Positions 42,411-50,680 of a DNA stretch of 64,000 nucleotides are shown here, one piece after another. The notes under the pieces are model-generated. The model was not told the origin of the DNA. It searched no databases and saw only the letters and a program-made list of their open reading frames with translations. How positions within the stretch are numbered: the first letter of the stretch is position 1; every line of letters begins with the position of its first letter. Source of the DNA: Algoriphagus locisalis. Its GTDB lineage: Bacteria; Bacteroidota; Bacteroidia; Cytophagales; Cyclobacteriaceae. A program made the position numbers and the translations under genes. The stretch is taken from the NCBI RefSeq assembly GCF_900116615.1, contig NZ_FPBF01000007.1, forward strand, positions 186,001-250,000. Reading direction: 5' to 3'.

Positions 42411-43417
42411 TAGGAACCAGGAACAATTTCTATCAAATACCAATCTAAGAGATTAAAGGGGGCTGAGTAAGCTGCCACTGGACTGAAATCGTCCTCAAAA
42501 AAGAAACTCTTTTCCTTATTTAGAATAATTGCTTTGGCCATTTCCCTCACTTCATTATTCTTACTATTGAACAGATTGAAATCTGAAACCCGATAATTAT
42601 CAGACAAAATAGTCTCTCTATACACATGATTCAATAAAGGCGGAAAACTAAGTGCTTCTATCGCCCCAGAATTTCCCCCTACAATATCGCCTTGGCTATT
42701 CACGATTAAGTACTCCCCTTTCTTGTCATCTAGATAGCGACCAAAAATCTCTTCTACAGTAATATCTATTCCCAAAACTGCATATAATTCACCCTTATCG
42801 ATAACCGGGTGCACCAAAGATAGAATCCAGCCTCTGCCTGCTGGATCTATATAGACCTCAGGTATCCACTTTGGGCCTTTGTCGGGATTATGTTCGAAAT
42901 CTCCTTCGTAGAAGAAATTGAAGCTTGTCAGATCCAGCACTGGAGCCAAAAGAGTTTTCGAATCATAAGCAGGAAAGACTCGTGAAACTTGATCTACGGT
43001 ATTATAATATACCTGAGCTATCATTCCGTACTTTTCAAGTGATGTATTGAAAAGAGAGTCCATATCATTCGTGATCAATACATTTTCCATGGATTTTTCA
43101 AAATCACTGGTGGTATTAAAAACTACAACTGTGCTTAGCTTATCGGAATCTTGAGGTTTATTGGTAGAAAAGCCCTTATCAAATTCATACTTTTTCGTAT
43201 CTGCAATTTTGAGAATACTATCTCTATTTGCCAATAGAAATTCGAAATGATCCTTCAACAAAATGATCTCTTCTTCAAGCTGAGCAAGTTCAGACTCCAT
43301 TTCCAAAATGATAGAATCATCAAATTCAAATCTTTGTTGCTGCTGACGCCTATCAGACGATTCGCAGGACAGCAAAAAAATGAAAACGGGGAAAATCCAA
43401 GGAGAAAAAGACTTCAT
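42410..43417 (-). CDS. Cache-domain sensor lipoprotein
   Basis: A 335-aa lipoprotein (lipobox IFLLS|C near residue 18). After a coiled-coil segment (~25-75, ESELAQLEEEIILLKDHFEF) comes a double-Cache/PDC-like sensor (~85-335): TTSDFEKSMENVLITNDMD, VYYNTVDQVSRVFPAYDSK, then WILSLVHPVIDKGELYAVLGIDITVEEIFGRYL, the classic Cache_1 pattern. Unlike usual Cache sensors it has no transmembrane output module. Its stop overlaps the kinase start by one base, so the two are made together; it probably presents a small ligand to the kinase. The start at 43417 was chosen because it opens the lipoprotein signal; ATG at 43507 adds 30 unlike residues. Confidence 0.85.
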   Translation of the reverse strand: MKSFSPWIFPVFIFLLSCESSDRRQQQQRFEFDDSIILEMESELAQLEEEIILLKDHFEFLLANRDSILKIADTKKYEFDKGFSTNKPQDSDKLSTVVVFNTTSDFEKSMENVLITNDMDSLFNTSLEKYGMIAQVYYNTVDQVSRVFPAYDSKTLLAPVLDLTSFNFFYEGDFEHNPDKGPKWIPEVYIDPAGRGWILSLVHPVIDKGELYAVLGIDITVEEIFGRYLDDKKGEYLIVNSQGDIVGGNSGAIEALSFPPLLNHVYRETILSDNYRVSDFNLFNSKNNEVREMAKAIILNKEKSFFFEDDFSPVAAYSAPFNLLDWYLIEIVPGS

Positions 43418-43439
43418 AGGAATCAAACTTATCGGGAAT

Positions 43440-43679
43440 TTATAAATTACCCACTTCTGCCCGAAATGATTCTCCCATTTCTTTGAATCTAATTTTAACT
43501 TTTTCAAAAAATTCTCCAGTCCAAAAAACCTCCAAATCAGCTTCTTCTAGCACATCAGTCTCAGGAATTTTGAAGGTCTGCTCCATCGGTCCCAATTCAA
43601 ACTTGAGTATGTATTTGTTATTCCAGGAGAACACACTTATTCGAATGTCCTTCTGATTGAATTCCTTGACAACCCGCAT
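43440..43679 (-). CDS. 79-aa conserved-looking small protein of unknown function
   Basis: A 79-aa soluble protein whose ATG overlaps the OsmC stop by one base (TAATG) and which ends 22 nt before the Cache lipoprotein start. It alternates short beta strands (DIRISVFSWNNKYILKFELG, EQTFKIPETDV, EADLEVFWTGEFFEKVKIRF) with a final amphipathic helix. No family recognised. The tight overlap on one side and close spacing on the other make it a genuine gene rather than a chance ORF. Confidence 0.75.
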   Translation of the reverse strand: MRVVKEFNQKDIRISVFSWNNKYILKFELGPMEQTFKIPETDVLEEADLEVFWTGEFFEKVKIRFKEMGESFRAEVGNL

Positions 43680-44092
43680 TAAACTGTTCTTACTTCTGAG
43701 GAAAATGTAATATTCGCCTTCAGTGAAGAAGCTACAGAGCAGTATTTCTCCACAGATAACGCTACAACTTTCGCAAACTCCTCATCCTTAGCATCTGGAG
43801 AAATCAGGATAAACTTCATGTGGATGTCAGTATAAAAAGCAGGAACACCTTCGTTTCTCTCTCCTTCTACTTCCACTATGAAGTCCAGAACAGTTTTACG
43901 TTTCTTCTTCATCATGAGAACGGCATCAACTGATGCACAAGAGCCTAGTGCAGAAAGTATCATATCCATAGGAGATTGAGCTTTTTTCTCGGCTGGATCA
44001 TACATATCAATTTGAACCACATTTCCCTGAGGATTTACAGCCTCGTATTCATGATCCGCTTTCATGCGAACCGTCACATTTCTTTTTGCCAT
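43679..44092 (-). CDS. OsmC/Ohr-family thiol peroxidase-like protein
   Basis: A 137-aa OsmC-type protein. Both redox cysteines are present: ALGSCASVDAVLMM (~Cys52) and EKYCSVASSLKAN (~Cys118). Family members reduce organic hydroperoxides using lipoyl or other thiols. PMDMILSALGSC is the conserved entry to the central helix. It lies 75 nt after icmF and overlaps the 79-aa gene by one base, making it the first gene of an OsmC-79aa-Cache-kinase block. Confidence 0.9.
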   Translation of the reverse strand: MAKRNVTVRMKADHEYEAVNPQGNVVQIDMYDPAEKKAQSPMDMILSALGSCASVDAVLMMKKKRKTVLDFIVEVEGERNEGVPAFYTDIHMKFILISPDAKDEEFAKVVALSVEKYCSVASSLKANITFSSEVRTV

Positions 44093-44167
44093 CTCTTTTT
44101 ATAATTACAGAATCTGAATGTTATTAGTAATTTTCAAATTTTTCAATTTTACAATCTTTAAATCTGC

Positions 44168-47100
44168 CTACATATTTCGGCGATACTGCCCGCCCACTTC
44201 ATAGAGTGCATGGGTAATCTGTCCAAGTGAACAATACTTCACAGCCTCCATTAGTTCCTCGAAGATATTCTCATTGTTAACGGCTACTTTTCGAAGTTCC
44301 TGAAGATGCTTTTCTACCAAATCAGGATTAGCAGCATGGAGAGTTTCCAAGGTTTTGATCTGCGCTTCTTTTTCATCTTTTTCGGCACGGATCACTTCGC
44401 CTGGGGTCACAGTCGGCGATCCATCAGAGGAGAGGAAGGTGTTTACACCGATAATCGGAAATTCTCCGGTATGCTTCAGCATTTCATAATGCATACTTTC
44501 CTCCTGTATTTTGCCACGCTGATACATGGTCTCCATAGCACCTAATACTCCGCCACGCTCAGTAATCCTATCAAATTCTACATATACAGCCTCTTCTACC
44601 AAGTCAGTCAATTCCTCAATAATGAATGCACCTTGGATAGGATTTTCGTTCTTCGCTAAGCCCAATTCCTTATTGATTATCAATTGAATAGCCATCGCTC
44701 TGCGAACTGATGCTTCAGTAGGCGTAGTGATCGCTTCGTCATAAGCATTGGTATGCAGGGAATTGCAATTATCATAAATCGCATACAGCGCTTGCAGCGT
44801 GGTTCGTATATCGTTGAAGTCAATTTCCTGGGCATGAAGTGAGCGACCGGAAGTCTGAATATGGTATTTCAACATTTGTGAACGCTCGTTTGCGCCATAC
44901 TTGAGCTTCATGGCTTTTGCCCAGATTCTTCGGGCTACTCTGCCTATCACTGCATATTCCGGATCGATACCGTTCGAGAAAAAGAAGGAAAGGTTTGGAG
45001 CAAATTGATTGATGTCCATACCACGGCTCACGTAGTACTCTACATAAGTAAAACCGTTGGAAAGTGTCAATGCCAACTGTGTGATTGGATTTGCTCCTGC
45101 TTCCGCAATGTGGTAACCAGAGATAGATACTGAATAAAAATTACGGATACTTTGATCAATAAAGTATTGCTGCACATCACCCATCAATCGGAGAGAAAAC
45201 TCGGTGGAGAAGATACAGGTATTCTGCGCCTGATCCTCCTTGAGGATATCCGCTTGAACAGTTCCTCTCACCTTGGCGATAGTATCTGCCTTGATTTTCT
45301 GATAAACTTCTGCTGGAAGAACCTGATCTCCCGTGACCCCAAGTAGCATCAGACCTAAGCCATTATTTCCTTCAGGAATTTTTGCATTATAGGTTGGTCG
45401 GGAAAGGTTTCTGTCTTTGTAGATCCGATCGATTTTCTGATCAATCTCTTTTTCAAGGCCATTCTCCTTGATAAAGACCTCACATTGCTGGTCAATTGCA
45501 GCGTTCATAAAGAAAGCAGTCATGGTAGCAGCTGGACCATTAATAGTCATTGACACAGAAGTCATTGGATCTACTAAGTTAAAGCCAGAATACAACTTCT
45601 TTGCATCATCCAAACAACATACACTCACACCTGAATTCCCTATTTTCCCATAGATATCAGGACGATGATCTGGGTCTTCTCCGTACAATGTCACCGAATC
45701 AAAAGCAGTTGAAAGCCTTTTTGCAGCCATATCCTTAGACACATAGTGAAAGCGCTTATTTGTACGCTCTGGCCCACCTTCACCCGCAAACATCCGGGTT
45801 GGGTCTTCCCCTTCTCTTTTAAATGGAAAAACTCCAGCTGTGTATGGAAACTTACCTGGCACATTTTCCCGTAATCCCCATTTCAAAATATCTCCCCACG
45901 CCTCATATTTAGGCAAGGATATTTTCGGAATTCTAGAATCAGAAAGTGAAGTGGAGTAGGTTTTAATCTTGATTTCCTTATCCCGCACCTTGAAGACATA
46001 GAAGTCTTCAGCGTATTTGGCGGCTTCTCCAGGCCATTCCTCCAGCCACTTTTTATTTTTTGGATCAAACTCCAATTCCACTTGTGCATATACTTCCTGA
46101 AGTTCTTTGATCAAGCGATCCTTGTCCTCCACTTTCGTGTTTTGTATCGCTTCTATGGATTTGGTGATGCTGTAAAGCTGTTGAGCGATCTCCTTCTGCT
46201 CATCCACCCAGACATCGTAGTTTCTATTAATCTCCGAGATCTCAGAAAGGTATCTGGTTCTTGCTGGGGGAATAATATAAATCTTCTCAGAACTTCCTGC
46301 TGTCAAAACAAAGTCACTACTCATCTCAGGATGGCTTTCAGCAATCTTGGATATCAAAGTGCGATACAGCTGATTCATCCCAGGATCATTGAATTGGGAT
46401 GCTATTGTTCCGAAAACTGGAAGCTCCTCGTCTTTTGCTTCCCAGAGATTATGATTGCGCTTAAACTGCTTCTTCACATCTCTAATAGCATCCAAAGCTC
46501 CTCTTTTATCAAACTTATTCAATGCAATCACATCGGCAAAGTCAAGCATATCGATTTTTTCCAACTGGGAAGCAGCTCCATATTCCGGTGTCATCACATA
46601 CAGTGAAAGATCTGAGTGCTCAATGATCTCCGTATCAGATTGACCAATACCGGATGTCTCCAAAATCACCATATCAAATCCAGCAGCTTTCACTGTATCC
46701 ACAGCATCCTGCACATATCTCGAAAGTGCAAGATTAGATTGCCTGGTAGCCAAAGAGCGCATATAAACACGTGGATGATGAATCGCATTCATACGAATTC
46801 TATCTCCAAGTAGTGCTCCACCAGTTTTCCGCTTAGAAGGGTCAACAGATATGATAGCCAATGTCTTATCTTCGAAATCCATAATGAATCTCCGAACCAA
46901 TTCATCCACAAGGGAAGACTTACCAGCACCTCCTGTACCGGTAATCCCAAGCACTGGAGTTTTACATTCCTTGCTTTGCTTTCTTACTTTTTCCAGCAAG
47001 GAAGTGGAGTTTTCTGGGAAGTTTTCGAAGGCAGAAATTGCTCTTGCTACATGCTCTTTATTTTCCACTCCGAGTACAAAACCTTCTGGCAATTCATCTC

Positions 47101-47545
47101 CGATGGCAAAATCACATTGGCTGACCAGATCATTAATCATCCCTTGCAATCCCATAGAACGCCCGTCATCCGGTGCGTAAATTCTATTGACACCATACTC
47201 CTGAAGCTCTTTAATTTCCTCTGGAAGTATAGTCCCTCCTCCTCCACCGAAAATCTTCACATGTCCCGCTCCTTTTTCTCGAAGCAAGTCATACATGTAT
47301 TTGAAAAACTCCACATGCCCACCTTGATAGGAAGTAATAGCGATCGCTTGCACATCTTCTTGAATGGCACAATCCACAATCTCCTGCACAGATCGATTGT
47401 GGCCTAAATGTATCACCTCACAGCCGGTGGACTGAATGATACGACGCATGATGTTAATTGCAGCGTCATGTCCATCAAAAAGTGATGCCGCCGTTACAAT
47501 TCTAATGTGATTTTTGGGTTTATAGCTCTCAGGAATCGTAGTCAT
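44168..47545 (-). CDS. icmF: Fused isobutyryl-CoA mutase (IcmF)
   Basis: A 1125-aa fusion that interconverts isobutyryl- and butyryl-CoA with adenosylcobalamin. Domains: B12-binding (~10-145) with the axial-ligand motif DGHDAA (His26) and FGGGGGTILPEEI; MeaB-like GTPase chaperone (~190-480) with P-loop GITGTGGAGKSS (~199-210), IISVDPS and NKFDKRG; linker; and the mutase barrel (~560-1125) with FPYTAGVFPFKREGEDPTRMFAGEG and SVSISGYHIAEAGANP. The Phe-rich FPFKRE loop replaces the Tyr/Arg pair of methylmalonyl-CoA mutase, favouring the isobutyryl enzyme. It starts a minus-strand run leading into OsmC; a TATATTTG box lies 77 nt upstream. Confidence 0.93.
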   Translation of the reverse strand: MTTIPESYKPKNHIRIVTAASLFDGHDAAINIMRRIIQSTGCEVIHLGHNRSVQEIVDCAIQEDVQAIAITSYQGGHVEFFKYMYDLLREKGAGHVKIFGGGGGTILPEEIKELQEYGVNRIYAPDDGRSMGLQGMINDLVSQCDFAIGDELPEGFVLGVENKEHVARAISAFENFPENSTSLLEKVRKQSKECKTPVLGITGTGGAGKSSLVDELVRRFIMDFEDKTLAIISVDPSKRKTGGALLGDRIRMNAIHHPRVYMRSLATRQSNLALSRYVQDAVDTVKAAGFDMVILETSGIGQSDTEIIEHSDLSLYVMTPEYGAASQLEKIDMLDFADVIALNKFDKRGALDAIRDVKKQFKRNHNLWEAKDEELPVFGTIASQFNDPGMNQLYRTLISKIAESHPEMSSDFVLTAGSSEKIYIIPPARTRYLSEISEINRNYDVWVDEQKEIAQQLYSITKSIEAIQNTKVEDKDRLIKELQEVYAQVELEFDPKNKKWLEEWPGEAAKYAEDFYVFKVRDKEIKIKTYSTSLSDSRIPKISLPKYEAWGDILKWGLRENVPGKFPYTAGVFPFKREGEDPTRMFAGEGGPERTNKRFHYVSKDMAAKRLSTAFDSVTLYGEDPDHRPDIYGKIGNSGVSVCCLDDAKKLYSGFNLVDPMTSVSMTINGPAATMTAFFMNAAIDQQCEVFIKENGLEKEIDQKIDRIYKDRNLSRPTYNAKIPEGNNGLGLMLLGVTGDQVLPAEVYQKIKADTIAKVRGTVQADILKEDQAQNTCIFSTEFSLRLMGDVQQYFIDQSIRNFYSVSISGYHIAEAGANPITQLALTLSNGFTYVEYYVSRGMDINQFAPNLSFFFSNGIDPEYAVIGRVARRIWAKAMKLKYGANERSQMLKYHIQTSGRSLHAQEIDFNDIRTTLQALYAIYDNCNSLHTNAYDEAITTPTEASVRRAMAIQLIINKELGLAKNENPIQGAFIIEELTDLVEEAVYVEFDRITERGGVLGAMETMYQRGKIQEESMHYEMLKHTGEFPIIGVNTFLSSDGSPTVTPGEVIRAEKDEKEAQIKTLETLHAANPDLVEKHLQELRKVAVNNENIFEELMEAVKYCSLGQITHALYEVGGQYRRNM

Positions 47546-47621
47546 GGAGTTGGTTTAGCTTGGTAATTAATCTTTTTGATTTCTGCCAAAGAGGCTCTTT
47601 TACCTCAATCTGCTCAGTTCA

Positions 47622-47629
47622 CAAATATA
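47622..47629 (-). promoter_or_regulatory. -7 box of icmF
   Basis: Exact TATATTTG on the minus strand, giving a leader of ~70 nt that contains CTAAACCAAC 5 nt before the ATG. No cobalamin riboswitch fits in this short leader. Confidence 0.5.
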
Positions 47630-47967
47630 CTAATTAATAGGGGGCTTCACTTTCGTATTTGTATAAAAAACAAAATATAATTTGGCTGAAACCAAAGCGC
47701 TATTTGTTACTTTCTCTCCTTATTTGAAGATTTTTTCCGACCTTGGAAATCAAGCTTTAAACCTATTTAAAGATTTATATCTGCAATTGCACCAGTAAAA
47801 GGTAAAAAGCGACTTAAAGTATGGTTAACACTAGCGTTGTTGGTACTTCAGCCTGTCCCGCTCCTGCGGGAGTCACCCGTCATCGGTCTTCCAGCCTGAT
47901 AGGCAAAAAAAGAGGTCACTGGCATCATTGCGGATAATCAGATATTTTAATCTCCATTTTCACTCCT
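47630..47967. other. Intergenic region between icmF and CoA-transferase
   Basis: 338 bp with AT-rich sequence followed by a GC-rich extragenic repeat (47856-47895). No riboswitch, RNA gene or ORF recognised. The promoter of the CoA-transferase presumably lies in 47896-47967 but no exact -7 box is seen. Confidence 0.4.
47856..47895. repeat. Hairpin and extragenic repeat shared with 63521-63544
   Basis: TCCCGC-TCCT-GCGGGA (47856-47871) forms a 6-bp stem. It is followed by a 24-bp segment (47872-47895, beginning GTCACCCGTC and ending CTTCCAGC) that matches 63521-63544 at 22 of 24 positions. Both copies are intergenic. Confidence 0.7.
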
Positions 47968-49260
47968 ATGATCACTTATGTCAGCCCCGAAGTTGCGGTT
48001 TCTTCCGTCCAAAGCCATCAGCGTGTTTTCATCCATGGCAGTGCAGCTACGCCAACCACCCTATTGTATGCCTTGGCGGCGAGAAAAGATGAACTGAAAG
48101 ACGTGGAAATAGTTGCAATTACCACATTGGGAGACATGCCTTTAGCAGCTGATGACTGCAAGGAGAGTTTTTACATGAACTCGCTTTTTGTTTCTCAAAA
48201 TGTACGAAAAGCAGTCAATTCCGAAAATGGCGGATACATACCTATTTTTCTAAGTGAAATTGGCCATCTTTTTAGACGAAACATCCTAAAACTAGATGTG
48301 GCAATAATTCAGGTTTCTGAGCCGGATGCACATGGATTCTGTAGCTTAGGCACTTCTGTGGATGTAGCGAAGCCAGCGGTGGAAACTGCCAGAACGATTA
48401 TTGCCCAAGTAAACAAGCAAATGCCAAGAACGCACGGGGATGGACAAGTTCACATTTCGAAGTTTCACGCTGCGATCCATGTAGATGAACCCTTACCTGA
48501 AGTGAATTATGGGGACAAAATCACAGATATTGAGCGGCAAATAGGAAATCACTGTGCATCCTTGATAGAAGATCGTTCGACACTTCAAATGGGAATCGGT
48601 GCGATTCCTGATGCCGTTCTTGACTCTCTAAAGCAACACAAGGATCTGGGCATACATACAGAGATGTTTTCTAATGGGATTTTAGGCTTGCTTAATTCGG
48701 GTGCAATTACCAATAAGTACAAGAAAAAACACCCAGGCAAAATAGTGTCAGCTTTTGTGACTGGCAGCCGTGAACTCTACGATGCCATAGATGACAATCC
48801 GGAATTCTCCTTCCACGAAGCTGCTTACGTCAATGACACCGCAGTAATTCGTAAGAATCCAAAAGTAATCTCCATCAACAGTTGCGTGGAAATGGATCTC
48901 ACTGGTCAAGTCTGTGCGGATTCTATCGGGAGCTACCAATATTCCGGTGTGGGTGGGCAAATGGACTTTATGCGTGGAGCATCTCTCTCTGAAGGAGGAA
49001 AACCGATCATGGCCATGACATCCGCCACCAGAAATGGAACATCCAAAATAGTCCCATTTCTCAAAGAAGGCGCTGGAGTGGTCACCACCAGAGCACATAT
49101 GCAATATGTAGTCACTGAATATGGAATGGTCAACCTTTATGGAAAAAACTTGCGGCAGCGAGCCTATGAACTGATGCGGATTGCGCATCCTGACCATAGA
49201 GAGGATTTGGAGGAAGCCATCATCAAACGATTTGGCAGCGCTGTATATCCTTTTAGGTAA
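47968..49260 (+). CDS. Acetyl-CoA hydrolase/4-hydroxybutyrate-type CoA-transferase
   Basis: A 430-aa family I CoA-transferase (Cat1/AbfT-like) that moves CoA between acyl-CoA and a carboxylate such as acetate. Seen are the N-terminal half with RVFIHGSAATPTTLLYAL and SEPDAHGFCSLGTSVD, the oxyanion/CoA region MGIGAIPDAVLDSL, EMFSNGILGLLNSG, the presumed catalytic Glu region SINSCVEMDLTGQV, and the C-terminal GVGGQMDFMRGA and VTTRAHMQYVVTEYGMVNLYGK. Divergent from icmF, which suggests shared handling of short acyl-CoAs, though no direct link is proven. Confidence 0.9.
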   Translation: MITYVSPEVAVSSVQSHQRVFIHGSAATPTTLLYALAARKDELKDVEIVAITTLGDMPLAADDCKESFYMNSLFVSQNVRKAVNSENGGYIPIFLSEIGHLFRRNILKLDVAIIQVSEPDAHGFCSLGTSVDVAKPAVETARTIIAQVNKQMPRTHGDGQVHISKFHAAIHVDEPLPEVNYGDKITDIERQIGNHCASLIEDRSTLQMGIGAIPDAVLDSLKQHKDLGIHTEMFSNGILGLLNSGAITNKYKKKHPGKIVSAFVTGSRELYDAIDDNPEFSFHEAAYVNDTAVIRKNPKVISINSCVEMDLTGQVCADSIGSYQYSGVGGQMDFMRGASLSEGGKPIMAMTSATRNGTSKIVPFLKEGAGVVTTRAHMQYVVTEYGMVNLYGKNLRQRAYELMRIAHPDHREDLEEAIIKRFGSAVYPFR

Positions 49261-49279
49261 AGCAATACAAGATTACAGT

Positions 49280-49321
49280 TTTGATTTATTCCGCTTCTGG
49301 TTAGTTTAGCAAACTTTACTA
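49280..49321 (+). promoter_or_regulatory. Candidate promoter and operator of the sugar porter/kinase pair
   Basis: TTTG (49280-49283), an 18-nt spacer and TAGTTTAG (49302-49309) resemble a weak promoter. Overlapping it is the inverted repeat GTTTAG-N9-CTAAAC (49304-49309/49318-49323 region, just before the start codon), a plausible regulator site. Neither is certain. Confidence 0.35.
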
Positions 49322-49333
49322 AACCCAGAATAC

Positions 49334-50680
49334 ATGAACTCCAAACAATACGCCTTTTTTATCTCTATCACTGCTGCGCTGGGTGGTTTTTTATTTGGTT
49401 TTGACACCGCTGTCATTTCGGGTGCTGAGCGAGCCATCCAGGATGTATGGAAATTAGACGATCTTACGCATGGTCTGGCGATAGCCATGGCACTTTATGG
49501 CACTGTCATCGGAGCATTGGTTGGAGGGATTCCTGCGGATAAGTTCGGTAGAAAAAAGAGCTTGCTCTGGATCGGAGCCCTTTATCTGATTTCAGCTGTT
49601 GGATCTGGAATGGCACCTGATGAGTTTTCTTTCATGTTTTTTAGGTTTATAGGAGGCTTAGGCGTTGGCGCGTCTTCCGTAGTGGCGCCTATGTATATTT
49701 CCGAAATCGCTCCTGCCAAAAACCGAGGCTTACTGGTAGCGCTCTACCAGTTCAATATCGTATTTGGAATTCTGATGGCTTATTTATCAAACTACCTGAT
49801 AGGAACGGCAGGAATAGCAAATGACTGGAGATGGATGCTCGGCATGGAGGCAGTTCCGGCATTGATCTATACTGTAATGATTTTCAGAATCCCTGAAAGC
49901 CCTCGCTGGCTGATCGCCAAATTCAATGATCAAATCAAAGCCCGTGAAATCCTGACCAGAACTGATCCAGATGGAGTAGATGAAGCCATTCGATTAGCAA
50001 TTATCGAGGAGCAAAGCATCAGGCAAAAAGGCAGTTTCGCTGCCCTTTTTAGCAAGGCATTTATTTCCACCACCATGCTGGCGATTTTCATTGCCTTTTT
50101 CAATCAGGTTTCCGGCATCAATGCAATCATCTATTTTGCACCGCGTGTATTCGAGATGGCGGGAATCTCAACAGAATCTGCACTCTTTTCTACCATAGGA
50201 ATAGGCGTAGTTAACTTGCTCGCGACCTTTGTTGGGTTGTATTTAATTGACAAAATCGGAAGAAAAAAACTGATGTATATTGGGTCGATTGGTTACATCA
50301 TTTCCCTATCACTGATGGCTTACAATTTCCTAGTGGGAGGAATTGACAACTACTGGTTGCCCATCTTTGTCTTTTCATTCATCACTTCACATGCAGTAGG
50401 ACAAGGTGCTGTTATTTGGGTATTTATATCGGAAGTTTTTCCTAACGAACTTCGTGCCTACGGTCAATCTATCGGCTGTTTTACCCACTGGATTTTAGCA
50501 GCTCTCATCGCCAATGTATTCCCTTATTTTGCCAATCAATTTGGCCCGGGATACATCTTTGCCTTCTTTGCACTTATGATGGTCTGGCAACTGCTTTGGG
50601 TGAAATTCAGAATGCCGGAAACCAAAGGCCGATCTTTGGAAGAGATTCAACAAGACTTACATAATACCAATGCAGCATAA
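49334..50680 (+). CDS. MFS sugar porter
   Basis: A 448-aa, 12-helix major facilitator of the sugar porter family (XylE/GLUT-like). Signatures: GGFLFGFDTAVISGA in TM1, ADKFGRKKSLLWIG between TM2 and TM3, FRFIGGLGVGASSVVAPMYISEIAPAKNRG, PESPRWL after TM6, NQVSGINAIIYFAP in TM7, DKIGRKKLMY, and PETKGRSLEEIQ at the end. It would import a monosaccharide with protons. The kinase gene overlaps its end by 11 nt, strongly suggesting that the sugar taken up is phosphorylated by that kinase. Confidence 0.93.
   Translation: MNSKQYAFFISITAALGGFLFGFDTAVISGAERAIQDVWKLDDLTHGLAIAMALYGTVIGALVGGIPADKFGRKKSLLWIGALYLISAVGSGMAPDEFSFMFFRFIGGLGVGASSVVAPMYISEIAPAKNRGLLVALYQFNIVFGILMAYLSNYLIGTAGIANDWRWMLGMEAVPALIYTVMIFRIPESPRWLIAKFNDQIKAREILTRTDPDGVDEAIRLAIIEEQSIRQKGSFAALFSKAFISTTMLAIFIAFFNQVSGINAIIYFAPRVFEMAGISTESALFSTIGIGVVNLLATFVGLYLIDKIGRKKLMYIGSIGYIISLSLMAYNFLVGGIDNYWLPIFVFSFITSHAVGQGAVIWVFISEVFPNELRAYGQSIGCFTHWILAALIANVFPYFANQFGPGYIFAFFALMMVWQLLWVKFRMPETKGRSLEEIQQDLHNTNAA

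Noticed and set aside
46082..47407. Several plus-strand ORFs up to 174 aa
   Set aside because: Antisense shadows of the icmF GTPase and linker regions.
47546..47967. Cobalamin riboswitch for icmF
   Set aside because: No B12-box or the needed multi-stem fold is visible; the predicted leader is only ~70 nt.
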